From contig NZ_CP033877.1 of NCBI RefSeq assembly GCF_006970445.1, positions 814,750 through 878,749 on the forward strand: a stretch of DNA of 64,000 bases. The letters are read 5' to 3'. The notes beneath the pieces were generated by a model that worked only from the letters and a program-made list of their open reading frames with translations, had not been told where the DNA came from and did no database searches. Source of the stretch: Stenotrophomonas maltophilia (GTDB lineage Bacteria > Pseudomonadota > Gammaproteobacteria > Xanthomonadales > Xanthomonadaceae). Below, piece after piece: positions 43,741 to 53,638 of this stretch. The position numbers and the translations under genes were made by a program. How positions within the stretch are numbered: position 1 is the first letter of the stretch; each line of letters opens with the position of its first letter.

Positions 43741-46508
43741 GCGGGGTCTCCTTGGCGCAAAGCGGTGAGCGCCTTGCGCAGGCGGGCGATGTCGATGGGT
43801 TTGCTCAGGTAGCCCTGCATGCCGCTGGCCAGGCAGCGCTCGCGCTCCTCGGCGGTGGCATTGGCGGTGGCGCCGATCACCGGCACCGGGTTGCCGTCAT
43901 CGCGCAGCTGGCGGGCCAGCGCGTGGCCGTCCATGCGCGGCATGTTGATGTCGGTCACCACCAGATCGAAGGATTGCTCGCGGCACCGCTGCAGGGCTTC
44001 CACGCCGTCCTGTGCCAGCTCCACGTCGCAGCCGAGGGTGCGCAGCTGCTCGGCCAGGATCACCCGGTTGATCGGATTGTCTTCAACGGCCAGCACGCGC
44101 AGGCCCAGAGGCATCGGCGCTGCCACGCGGGTGGTCTCCGGCTGCGCCGCGCGTTGCTGCTGCACGTTGGCCAGTGCATTGCCGATCGCAGTCATGCCAT
44201 GCAGGGTCACCACCAGGCTGCCATCGGCGGCGAGGATGGGCTGGTCTCCGCCCTCGATCGATGCCACCACGCGCGGGCCCGCCCAGGCCAGCGGCATTCC
44301 GGCTTCGCCATCCATCAGGATCGCGCCGTCATGGTCCAGCAGCGTCGGGTCGCCCAGCAAGGGCTGCGCATTGGCACCCCATCGACACAGCCAGCCACAG
44401 GCGCTGTCGACCAGCTCGCGGTCGCGGCCACGCACCAGGATCGGCGGCTCCGGCAGCAGCGCGGGACCATCCTCGGCAGCGGCCAGCACCGGCAAGGGCA
44501 GGCGGACGCTGAAGCTGCTGCCCAGGCCGGGCTCGCTCACCACCTGCAACTCGCCGCTCATCAGGCGCACCAGGCGATCGCTGATGGACAGGCCCAGTCC
44601 GGTGCCCTGCGCACTGGCCGCGCCGCGGACCTGGCGGAACGGTTCGAACAACCGTGCCTGTTCCTCCGCAGCGATGCCTACGCCGGTATCGGTCACCTGC
44701 CAGGCCAGCACGCTCGATTCACCTTCGCGCTGCACCTGGCGCACGCGCAGCACCACCCGGCCATGCTCGGTGAACTTGATCGCGTTGCTGAGCAGGTTGC
44801 CCAGCACCTGGCGGATGCGGTCGGCATCACCGAGCACGCGCGTGGGCAGGCGCGGATCGGTACAGACCAGGATCTGCAGGCCCTTGCAGGTGGCCGACGC
44901 AGCGAAGCTGCGCAGCACGCTCTCGGTCAGCTCGCGCGGCGAGAACGCCGCCGGCTCCAGGCTGAGCTGCCCTGATTCGATCTTGGAAACATCCAGCACA
45001 TCGCTGATCAACTGCAGCAGGACCGACGAGGAACTCTCGATCGTGCGCAGGTACTGCGACTGCCGGGCATCCAGCGAGGTGTGGCCCAGAAGCTCCAGCG
45101 TGCCGAGCACACCGTACAGCGGGGTGCGGATTTCATGGCTCATGGTGGCCAGGAATGCACTCTTGGCCTGGTTGGCCGCATCGGCGGCCTGGCGTGCCGA
45201 CGACAGTGCGGCCTGTGCCTGGCGGTGCCGGGAAATGTCATGGAAGACGCATAGCAGGACGTCGTCGCCCTGATAGCGGCAGGCTGCGTGCAGCACCTGC
45301 AGCTGGCGCCCGTCGCGGGTGGTGAATTCCAGTCCACGCCCGCGCTCGCCGGCATGTCCGCGCCATGGCGCCTGCCAGTCGCTGTGTTCGCCTTCTTCGC
45401 CAAGCCAGTCGCGAAGCAACTGGTTGGAGAGCAGCAGCGCGCGGTCGCTGCGGCGCAGGACGCAGATGCCGACCGGCGCCATGTCGATCACCGTCGAGCT
45501 GAAATCCAGATTCTCCAGCAGGCGGCGGTGTTGCTGCAGGGCCGGCTGGATCAGCTGGAGGTCCACGCGATGCCGCAGCAGGCGCAGTGCGATGGCAGCG
45601 AGCAGCAGCGACAACATGCAGGCCAGCAGGGACACCGCCAGGTCGCCCAGCAGAAGCTGCGGTGGCAGGTGGTAGACCAGCCGCCAGCCATCAGTGCCGA
45701 CACTTTTCACCAGCGCCACCCCACGCGGCAGCCCGCCGCTCCACAACATGCCGAAGCTGTCGTCCTGGCGCTCCCGCAGGGTCTTCCAGCCCGCACCATC
45801 CAGCCGCGGGGCCTGGCTGGACAATGCGGGCTGCCCGGCACGGTCGAGCAGCGCATAACCGCCAATGCCCTGGCCGTCGATCATGTTCGCCGCTGCCGCG
45901 CCATCGAGCAGCAGCACCAGCCACTGTGTCGGATGGGGGCCTGCCTGTACCGGCTGCGCCAGTGCAACGCCCCTGTCGCCCGGACGCAGCCAGTACACCG
46001 GATCGGCCCCGTCGAGGCTGCCGCTGCGTGCCTGCAGCGCACGCAGCGATGGCAGGTGGGCCAGGTCCACGTCGACCTCGCCGCCGGCCAGCCAGTGCGC
46101 GCCGTGCGCATCGACCAGCAGCAGATGCGTCTGCAGTGCCTGCAGCGTGTGTTCGGCGCGCGCTGACAGCAGCAGCCGTTGGCCCGGCTGGCCCCCGGGA
46201 CCATCCAGCGGCACCTGGCGCATGCCTTCGCTGTCCGCAGCAGGTGCATCCGGGTTGCCGGCCAGCACCGAATCGCCCAGATAGCGCAGCAGGGCTTCGC
46301 GCTGGTCGAAATAGATTTGGGCCCTGTAGGCCGCTGCATTCATCTCGCGGCGATGGGTCGAGATGTCCTCGGTGAATGCCGTGAGCAGGTAGAACCCGGC
46401 CGCGGCGGCCAGGCAGATGAAGACGCACACGGTCAGGCAGCGCAGCAACACCGAGGCGGTGGTCGATGGCACGGTCTGCTGTAGCGAAGGGCGGGGGAAG
46501 CGGAACAT
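43737..46508 (-). CDS. Hybrid sensor histidine kinase (no HPt)
   Basis: A 923-residue kinase, first gene of the operon. TM1 lies near residues 20-42 (VFICLAAAAGFYLLTAF) and TM2 near 288-310 (SLLACMLSLLLAAIALRLL), around a periplasmic sensor. A PAS-like module (DFSSTVIDMAPVGICVLRR) follows. HisKA holds His458 in [16 protein letters not shown]; the ATPase has NLLSNAIKF and GTGLGLSI. The C-terminal receiver has Asp853 in VTDINMPRMDG. It ends after the receiver, with no HPt domain, so it must borrow one (for example from the neighbouring kinase) or act as a phosphatase. It is closely similar to the downstream kinase in the kinase core, a likely duplication. Confidence 0.92.
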   Translation of the reverse strand: MFRFPRPSLQQTVPSTTASVLLRCLTVCVFICLAAAAGFYLLTAFTEDISTHRREMNAAAYRAQIYFDQREALLRYLGDSVLAGNPDAPAADSEGMRQVPLDGPGGQPGQRLLLSARAEHTLQALQTHLLLVDAHGAHWLAGGEVDVDLAHLPSLRALQARSGSLDGADPVYWLRPGDRGVALAQPVQAGPHPTQWLVLLLDGAAAANMIDGQGIGGYALLDRAGQPALSSQAPRLDGAGWKTLRERQDDSFGMLWSGGLPRGVALVKSVGTDGWRLVYHLPPQLLLGDLAVSLLACMLSLLLAAIALRLLRHRVDLQLIQPALQQHRRLLENLDFSSTVIDMAPVGICVLRRSDRALLLSNQLLRDWLGEEGEHSDWQAPWRGHAGERGRGLEFTTRDGRQLQVLHAACRYQGDDVLLCVFHDISRHRQAQAALSSARQAADAANQAKSAFLATMSHEIRTPLYGVLGTLELLGHTSLDARQSQYLRTIESSSSVLLQLISDVLDVSKIESGQLSLEPAAFSPRELTESVLRSFAASATCKGLQILVCTDPRLPTRVLGDADRIRQVLGNLLSNAIKFTEHGRVVLRVRQVQREGESSVLAWQVTDTGVGIAAEEQARLFEPFRQVRGAASAQGTGLGLSISDRLVRLMSGELQVVSEPGLGSSFSVRLPLPVLAAAEDGPALLPEPPILVRGRDRELVDSACGWLCRWGANAQPLLGDPTLLDHDGAILMDGEAGMPLAWAGPRVVASIEGGDQPILAADGSLVVTLHGMTAIGNALANVQQQRAAQPETTRVAAPMPLGLRVLAVEDNPINRVILAEQLRTLGCDVELAQDGVEALQRCREQSFDLVVTDINMPRMDGHALARQLRDDGNPVPVIGATANATAEERERCLASGMQGYLSKPIDIARLRKALTALRQGDPA

Positions 46509-46615
46509 GCAACGATGCTAGGGAGCGGCGCGGATGGCGCGGAATCAGCTGTTTCCTAAAATCCCCCGCTGGCCGGTCGGGCCGGAGCCTGCGCGTGGGT
46601 ACCGTTCAGGCGGCG

Positions 46616-46646
46616 GAAAAAAGAACCCCCGCCGAAGCGGGGGTCT
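46616..46646 (-). terminator. Terminator of the TonB-dependent receptor gene
   Basis: On the minus strand, ACCCCCGC and GCGGGGGT pair around TTCG and are followed by a T-run. It lies about 25 bp after the receptor stop and separates it from the kinase operon. Confidence 0.9.
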
Positions 46647-46670
46647 CCTGTAGCGGCATTGGCCAGGCAC

Positions 46671-49409
46671 TTACAGTGCGCTGCCACCGAACTTGTGGGT
46701 GTACTGCAGGTTGATCGTGCGGCCGACGCTGTCGAACCAGGACACGTCGTAGTACGGGTAGGCAGTGTAGGTGCGGTCCTTCGGCGGCATCTTGTTGAAC
46801 ACATTGACCACCGACAGCGACAGGCGCGAGTGGTCGTCGAAGCGGTACTGCAGCGAGGCGTTGTAGCGATAGGTCGCCTTCACGTACGGGCTGTCGCCGC
46901 TGTCCCAGTCGAACACCTGGTCGTAGCTGTCCGAGGTCGGCAGCTTGCCCAGGCGCGAGCCGTACACCGTTGCCGACCACGCGTCCTTCTCCCAGGTCAC
47001 GCTCAGGCTGGTCTTGGTGCGCGGAATGTCGAAGCCACTGTTGACCGCGAACTGGTCTTCGGTGCGGTCGCCCGGATAGCGCTGGAAATCATGCTTCTTC
47101 ACCCAGGTGTGGGTGCCGTTGAAGATGAAGTCGCCGATGCCCGTCTGCAGGCGGTAGCGCAGGCCGACGTCGATGCCGGAGGTGGATTCGCGGGCGACGT
47201 TGATCGGCTCCACGCGCACGCCATACAGGCGCCCATCGTTGCTGCGGGTGATGCGGGCGAGTGCATCCACGCAGGTCGGCGAGGTGATGTCGGCGCTGCC
47301 CAGGCGGCAGTTTGCTTCGTTGGCCAGGATCGTGCGCACGTCCATGTCCTGCACCTGGTTGCGCATGTCGATGTCGAACCAGTCCACCGACAGGTCCAGG
47401 CCGATGGCCGGCGACCAGACCAAGCCGGCACTCCACGACGTGCTGGTTTCCGGGTCGAGCTGGCGGTTGCCGGTGCGGCTGCGGATCAGGTTGCGTTCGT
47501 AGTCGGCGCAGTCGGTGGCACCGTCGGCGCGGCAGCTGTACAGGTCTTCGGCGGTGGTCTCGTCATTGCCCGGACCGGCGAACACATAGTGCAGGTCCGG
47601 CGCACGGAACGCGGTGCCATACGAACCGCGCACCAGCAGCGTGTCGATCGGGCGCCATTCCAGGCCGCCGCTCCAGGTCGCCTTGCCGATGGTGTGGCCG
47701 GAATAGCGGTACTGGTCGTAGCGGCCCGCCACGCTCAGGTTGACCGTCTCGTGCAGCGGCATGCGCAGCTCCGCAGCGGTCGCCCAGCGATTGCGCGAAC
47801 CCTTGCCGTCCGAATCCTTCCAGCTGTAGTAGTAGTACTCGGTCGCCAGCGGATCGGGATTCAGCGAGTAGGCCTGCTGGCCCACTTCCACGGTCGCGGC
47901 AAACCCGGCGTCGCCACCGGGCAGGGCGAACAGGGCCGAATTGGTCAGGGTGAAGGCGGCGGTCTCCGTGCGCGACTTCGGGGTGTAGGTGGTACGCGCA
48001 GCGATCGAGTCGTACTCGGCGCGGGTCAGTGGCCGGTACAGGCGTGACGGATCGGCGTTGTAGATCGGGAAGCCGTCGTCATCCACGCCCAGCTGCGGGC
48101 CGAGGAACAGGTCGTTGGCCTTGGCGGCAATGATCTGTGCCCAGCTGATCCGCGACTGGTACTGCGAATGGCTCAATGCCGCTTCGTAATCCCAGTTGCC
48201 GGTCAGGTTGCCCTTGAAGCCGGTGGTCACGCTGAGGGTCTTCTGCGTGCTGCGCACCGTGGCATTGCGCAGGCCACCCATTTCCTCGGGCGAGAACTGG
48301 CGCTGCCAGAACTCGATCTCGCCGGTGGCTTCGTTGTTGAAGTAACCCGACTCATCGCCGTTGGCGTCCATGCGGCCCCACTTGGTGACGTCGCGCATCA
48401 GCGACATCGTGTGGTAGCCCAGCTGCACGTCGGCGAACCACTGCTGGCCATTGTCGAAGTCGTAGCTCAGCGACGCGTAGCCGTTGGCGCCGCGGCGCTT
48501 GCTGAGGATGGTGCCGTAGCCGATCGAGCTGTCGCTGCCACAGTAGTAGCCGTACTTCGGGCGGTAGGCGCGATAGGTGCTGCCCTGGTTCTGGCCGGAC
48601 AGCGCTTCGCAGGTGGCGGCGCCCGGGTCCAGGTAGTCATCGTTGTAATCGGTGCGCAGATAGGCCCGGCGCGCGATGCGCGAACCCTCGGTGGGGCCAT
48701 CCTGGGTCGAGTCCTGGATGTCGCGCTCATAGGCCCACAGCGGGGTCTGCGACTGCAGCTCGACGCTGTATACGGCGTTGAAGTTGCCACGGCTGAAACC
48801 GCTGGCCAGGCTCATGTCGAAGGACTCGCCACCGCCTTCGGTGGTGGTGCCCATGCGCATGTCGATGGTGGTGCCGTCGGCCTTCTTCTTCAGGATGAAG
48901 TTGACCACGCCGGCGATCGCGTCCGAACCGTAGATGGCCGAGGCGCTGCCGGTCAGCACTTCGATGCGCTCGATCATCCCCAGCGGGATGTTGGAGACAT
49001 CGGTGAAGTTGCTGCGGCCCTTGAACGGCATCGGGAAGTCGGCGATGCGGCGGCCATTGACCAGCACCAGCGTGTGGTTCGGGCCCAGCCCTCGTAGGTC
49101 CACCTGCTGGGCGCCCGGCGAGAAGTCGGCGCCACTGGAAGACTGCTGGCTCTGCGTCTCACCGCCGTTCTGGGTCATCGCACGCAGTACGTCCGGCACG
49201 CTGGTGAAACCACTGGAGCGGATCTGCTCGGCATTGATCACCGTGATCGGAGCGGGGCCTTCCACCTGGGCGCGCGGAATGCGCGAGCCGGTGACCTGCA
49301 CCGCGTCCAGCTGTTGAACCGAAGAGGAAGCCGGTGCCTGGGCCGCCGCGGAAGCAGCCACGCCCATCAACGCCAGCTGGATCGACCACGCCATCGCCTG
49401 TCTACGCAT
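46671..49409 (-). CDS. TonB-dependent outer membrane receptor
   Basis: A 912-residue protein. The signal peptide ends near ASAAAQA. A TonB-box-like LDAVQVTGSRIPR follows. The plug domain has APITVINAEQIRSSGFTSVP and GLGPNHTLVLVNGRRIADFP, then GSASAIYGSDAIAGVVNFIL. A 22-strand barrel fills the rest (for example GLEWRPIDTLLVRGSYGTAF). The end, YTHKFGGSAL, lacks the usual final aromatic, though the strand before it looks normal. Receptors of this Xanthomonadaceae type often take up peptides or sugars. Its divergent neighbours, a cyanophycinase and an isoaspartyl peptidase, point to beta-aspartyl peptides as ligand, which is inference. Confidence 0.92.
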   Translation of the reverse strand: MRRQAMAWSIQLALMGVAASAAAQAPASSSVQQLDAVQVTGSRIPRAQVEGPAPITVINAEQIRSSGFTSVPDVLRAMTQNGGETQSQQSSSGADFSPGAQQVDLRGLGPNHTLVLVNGRRIADFPMPFKGRSNFTDVSNIPLGMIERIEVLTGSASAIYGSDAIAGVVNFILKKKADGTTIDMRMGTTTEGGGESFDMSLASGFSRGNFNAVYSVELQSQTPLWAYERDIQDSTQDGPTEGSRIARRAYLRTDYNDDYLDPGAATCEALSGQNQGSTYRAYRPKYGYYCGSDSSIGYGTILSKRRGANGYASLSYDFDNGQQWFADVQLGYHTMSLMRDVTKWGRMDANGDESGYFNNEATGEIEFWQRQFSPEEMGGLRNATVRSTQKTLSVTTGFKGNLTGNWDYEAALSHSQYQSRISWAQIIAAKANDLFLGPQLGVDDDGFPIYNADPSRLYRPLTRAEYDSIAARTTYTPKSRTETAAFTLTNSALFALPGGDAGFAATVEVGQQAYSLNPDPLATEYYYYSWKDSDGKGSRNRWATAAELRMPLHETVNLSVAGRYDQYRYSGHTIGKATWSGGLEWRPIDTLLVRGSYGTAFRAPDLHYVFAGPGNDETTAEDLYSCRADGATDCADYERNLIRSRTGNRQLDPETSTSWSAGLVWSPAIGLDLSVDWFDIDMRNQVQDMDVRTILANEANCRLGSADITSPTCVDALARITRSNDGRLYGVRVEPINVARESTSGIDVGLRYRLQTGIGDFIFNGTHTWVKKHDFQRYPGDRTEDQFAVNSGFDIPRTKTSLSVTWEKDAWSATVYGSRLGKLPTSDSYDQVFDWDSGDSPYVKATYRYNASLQYRFDDHSRLSLSVVNVFNKMPPKDRTYTAYPYYDVSWFDSVGRTINLQYTHKFGGSAL

Positions 49410-49539
49410 GAGGAATTCTCAAAAATGATGCCGGCCCGCAGAGGAGGGGCCCTGTCCCCCATTCAGATTTCCGGAATGGGCGCGCGCATTTAACGCCTTT
49501 TTTATGTCCTTGACTACTGGGTCCCTATCTGGCAAAGAG

Positions 49540-49553
49540 TGAAAACGCTTGCA
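49540..49553. promoter_or_regulatory. LacI-family operator match
   Basis: TGAAAACGCTTGCA fits the LacI/GalR consensus TGNAANCGNTTNCA at every fixed position. It lies 26 bp upstream of the cyanophycinase ATG and 130 bp upstream of the divergent receptor ATG, so one repressor could govern both. No LacI-type gene is in the window. Confidence 0.6.
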
Positions 49554-49579
49554 AGTCGATTTTGTTCAGGGAGATCAAG

Positions 49580-50599
49580 ATGCGACGCCTCGACCGGACT
49601 CTGCGTAGCCCCTTCGCCTGGCTGGCGCTGCTGGTGCTGGCCTGGCCATTGGCCACGCCCGCGCAGGACCTGCAGGGCCCGGGCTTTGCCTACTACGAAG
49701 TCGGCGATCTGGAGGCCCCGCGCCCCGGGCCGCGCGCGCCCGCGATGATGCTGATGGGCGGTGGCGAGTGGGTGCCGGACGCCTTCCAGTGGTGGCTGAA
49801 GCAGGCCGGCAATGGCCGTGTGCTGATCCTGCGTGCCTCCGGCAGTGACGAACTGCAGGACCGCCTGTACCGCGAGATCGGCGGCACCACCGCAGTACAG
49901 ACCCTGGTCTTCGACAGCCGTCGCGGTGCCGACGATCCGGCGGTGCTGCGGGTGGTCGCCGCCGCTGATGCCATCTTCATTGCCGGCGGCGACCAGTCGC
50001 GCTACATCCGCTTCTGGAAGGGCACCGCACTCAACCGCGCGCTCAACGCCCATGTGCGCGCCGGCAAGCCGATCGCCGGTACCAGCGCAGGCCTGGCCAT
50101 CCTCGGCGGCTATGCCTATGGCGCCATGGATGGCGGCAGCATCACCTCCGCCGGTGCGCTGGCCGACCCGATGGGCAGTGCGGTGACCATGGACAGCGGC
50201 TTCCTGCAGATGCCCTACCTGCAGCGCGTGGTCACCGACACCCATTTCGACAAGCGTGACCGGCTCGGTCGCCTGATCGTGTTCGTGGCACGCGCCGCGC
50301 AGGACAGCGGCGACCCCGACATCGTCGGTATCGGCGTCGATGAGGACACTGCCCTGTGCGTCGAGCCCGATGGCCAGGCCCAGGTCTACAGCGCCGATGG
50401 CGAAGGCAAGGTCTGGGTGGTCAGCCCCGGTCGTGATGCCGACCGCCTGGTGGAGGGCGAGCCGCTGCGCTTCCATGCCGTCCCGGTGACCGTGGTCGCC
50501 AGCGGCAGCCGCATGCGCTTGGACGACTTCCAGGCCGACGCCGATTACCAGGCGATGGCCGACATCAGCGACGGCGAGATCGAAGTCGTCCGTCAATGA
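49580..50599 (+). CDS. Exported cyanophycinase (peptidase S51)
   Basis: A 339-residue serine peptidase. An N-terminal signal peptide (PFAWLALLVLAWPLATPAQ) sets it apart from intracellular CphB. The S51 nucleophile is Ser169 in PIAGTSAGLAILGG, preceded by IFIAGGDQSRYIRFW; GFLQMPYLQRVVTDTHFDKR and RDRLGRLIVF are family-typical. Cyanophycinases cut cyanophycin into beta-Asp-Arg dipeptides; signal-bearing ones (CphE type) act on external polymer. ATG at 49580 follows AGGGAG; an in-frame TTG upstream is less likely. It is followed, about 120 bp later, by the isoaspartyl peptidase gene. Confidence 0.9.
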   Translation: MRRLDRTLRSPFAWLALLVLAWPLATPAQDLQGPGFAYYEVGDLEAPRPGPRAPAMMLMGGGEWVPDAFQWWLKQAGNGRVLILRASGSDELQDRLYREIGGTTAVQTLVFDSRRGADDPAVLRVVAAADAIFIAGGDQSRYIRFWKGTALNRALNAHVRAGKPIAGTSAGLAILGGYAYGAMDGGSITSAGALADPMGSAVTMDSGFLQMPYLQRVVTDTHFDKRDRLGRLIVFVARAAQDSGDPDIVGIGVDEDTALCVEPDGQAQVYSADGEGKVWVVSPGRDADRLVEGEPLRFHAVPVTVVASGSRMRLDDFQADADYQAMADISDGEIEVVRQ

Positions 50600-50610
50600 T
50601 CTTCCCGAAA

Positions 50611-50677
50611 GTGCCGGCCGCTGGCCGGCAACGCACCTTCCCTGATGCGCCCCTTGCTGGCCAGCGGCCGGCACTAC
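50611..50677. repeat. Facing GTAG-type palindromes between the two peptidase genes
   Basis: GTGCCGGCCGCTGGCCGGCA on the left (its GTAG head has changed to GAAA) and GCTGGCCAGCGGCCGGCACTAC on the right. It is the same arm sequence as one half of the 79-bp array at 8303. Confidence 0.85.
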
Positions 50678-50716
50678 CCTGCAATCCATTCCCTCGTCCT
50701 GCTGGAGACGTACCCG

Positions 50717-51733
50717 ATGAAACTGCGCCTGGCGCTGTCCGCGCTGCTGTCCCTGCCGTTGCTTGCCCAGGCCGCCCCGGCTACGTCGCCACTGCTGGTC
50801 ATCCATGGCGGCGCCGGCGTCGAGCGCAAGGACCTGTCGCCGGCCGAAGAGAAGGCTGCGCGCGATGCATTGCGCGCGGCGCTGCTGAAGGGGCATGCCG
50901 AACTGGCGGCCGGTCGCCCGGCGCTTGCCGCGGTCACTGCGGCAATCACCGTGCTGGAGGACGATCCGACCTTCAATGCCGGCAAGGGCGCGGTGTTCAC
51001 CCATGACGGCCACAACGAGCTGGACGCCGCCGTGATGGACGGTGCCACCCAGGCTGCAGGTGCGGTGGCCGGCGTGCAGCGGGTGCGCAACCCGATCCAG
51101 CTGGCACAGACCGTGATGCAGAAGTCCAGGCACGTGATGATGGTCGGGCAGGGCGCCGAGGCATTTGCGGTGGAGCAGGGCATCACCCTGGTGGATCCGT
51201 CGTACTTCCGCACGGAGAAGCGCTGGCAGCAGCTGCAGCGTGCGTTGAAGGAAGAGGCCAATGGCCAGGCGCATGCAGACCTGGAGACCGCAAAGCACTT
51301 CGGTACCGTCGGTGCCGTCGCGCTGGATGCGCAGGGGCAGCTGGCCGCCGGTACTTCCACGGGCGGCATGACCAACAAGCGCTATGGCCGGGTGGGTGAC
51401 TCGCCGATCATCGGCGCCGGCACCTGGGCCGATGCGCGCTGTGCGGTATCGGGCACCGGTTGGGGCGAGTACTACATCCGCACCGCGGCCGCGCACGAGA
51501 TCTGTGCACGCATGCGCTACCAGGGGCAGACCCCGGAGCAGGCCGGCAAGGGCGTCATCAACGAGACGATTCCGCAGATGGGCGGCGACGGCGGTGCGAT
51601 CGTGCTCGCCGCAGACGGCAAAATGGCCACGCCGTTCAACACCCAGGGCATGTATCGGGGCTGGATTGGCGCCGACGGAGTCCCCCATGTCGCAATTTTC
51701 GCCAGCGAGACCCTGCCGGTCCCCGGTCAATAA
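50717..51733 (+). CDS. Exported isoaspartyl peptidase / L-asparaginase (Ntn hydrolase)
   Basis: A 338-residue precursor with a signal peptide (MKLRLALSALLSLPLLAQAA). The plant-type asparaginase fold is clear: LLVIHGGAGVERKDL, FNAGKGAVFTHDGHNELDAA, and the autocleavage site before Thr197 in KHFGTVGAVALD, followed by AAGTSTGGMTNKRYGRVGDS. The enzyme self-cleaves into alpha and beta chains and hydrolyses beta-aspartyl dipeptides. Paired with an exported cyanophycinase it would complete breakdown of cyanophycin to Asp and Arg outside the cytoplasm. GGAG precedes the ATG. Confidence 0.93.
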   Translation: MKLRLALSALLSLPLLAQAAPATSPLLVIHGGAGVERKDLSPAEEKAARDALRAALLKGHAELAAGRPALAAVTAAITVLEDDPTFNAGKGAVFTHDGHNELDAAVMDGATQAAGAVAGVQRVRNPIQLAQTVMQKSRHVMMVGQGAEAFAVEQGITLVDPSYFRTEKRWQQLQRALKEEANGQAHADLETAKHFGTVGAVALDAQGQLAAGTSTGGMTNKRYGRVGDSPIIGAGTWADARCAVSGTGWGEYYIRTAAAHEICARMRYQGQTPEQAGKGVINETIPQMGGDGGAIVLAADGKMATPFNTQGMYRGWIGADGVPHVAIFASETLPVPGQ

Positions 51734-51785
51734 CCTTGCGTATCAATGGGTTTGCGACAACGTGTGAAAAAGATGGAAAAAAGCG

Positions 51786-51814
51786 TTGACAGGCCCCCGT
51801 CCCATCAGCAGAAT
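51786..51814 (+). promoter_or_regulatory. Promoter of the tRNA-Tyr/tRNA-Gly unit
   Basis: TTGACA at 51786-51791, a 17-bp spacer and CAGAAT at 51809-51814, with a G+C-containing discriminator. It lies about 55 bp before tRNA-Tyr. Confidence 0.75.
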
Positions 51815-51870
51815 AAGCGGCTCACCACCACGCACCGCAACGCTTCGGCGGCAACGGAATGGGGTGGTAA

Positions 51871-51956
51871 GGAGGGATACCCAAGCGGCCAACGGGGGCA
51901 GACTGTAAATCTGCTGGCTTACGCCTTCGGTGGTTCGAATCCACCTCCCTCCACCA
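51871..51956 (+). tRNA. tRNA-Tyr (anticodon GUA)
   Basis: 86 nt with a long variable arm. GGAGGGA pairs with TCCCTCC, then ACCA. The anticodon GTA is at 51905-51907 in CTGTAAAT. T arm GGTTCGAATCC. Confidence 0.97.
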
Positions 51957-51980
51957 GTTTCACGTTGTGACATTCCCGGC

Positions 51981-52054
<74 letters not shown>

Positions 52055-52065
52055 TTGAATGAACT

Positions 52066-52093
52066 TTGAATCTTATCGAGTTCATGTCATAAT
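52066..52093 (+). promoter_or_regulatory. Promoter before tRNA-Thr and tuf
   Basis: TTGAAT at 52066-52071, a 16-bp spacer and CATAAT at 52088-52093. The tRNA-Thr begins 10 bp downstream. The unit probably extends into tuf. Confidence 0.65.
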
Positions 52094-52103
52094 GCAAAAC
52101 TCG

Positions 52104-52179
<76 letters not shown>

Positions 52180-52220
52180 TCTTAAGCATCACCTCTCAGA
52201 CGAATTCGAGATAAGCAGCC

Positions 52221-53411
<1,191 letters not shown>

Positions 53412-53513
53412 GCCTGCAGTGCCGGTGGTTGCATAGCGCCGCCGGTTACGCGAATGGCGGGCCGGGAACCTCGGTCCGCCTTCGCCGTCTAAGGGAAGGC
53501 AAGTTTTCAACGT

Positions 53514-53589
<76 letters not shown>

Positions 53590-53638
53590 TCTGCCCACCT
53601 TATCCAGCGGCCTGGGCCGCTAAAGCAGACACAGCCGG

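Noticed and set aside
43737..46508. Truncated pseudogene because HPt is missing
   Set aside because: The frame is intact, all kinase and receiver motifs are present and the stop is coupled to the next gene. Kinases without HPt are common.
49510..49538. Promoter starting TTGACT before the cyanophycinase gene
   Set aside because: At a 17-bp spacer the -10 position reads CAAAGA, a poor match. The -35 alone is not enough.
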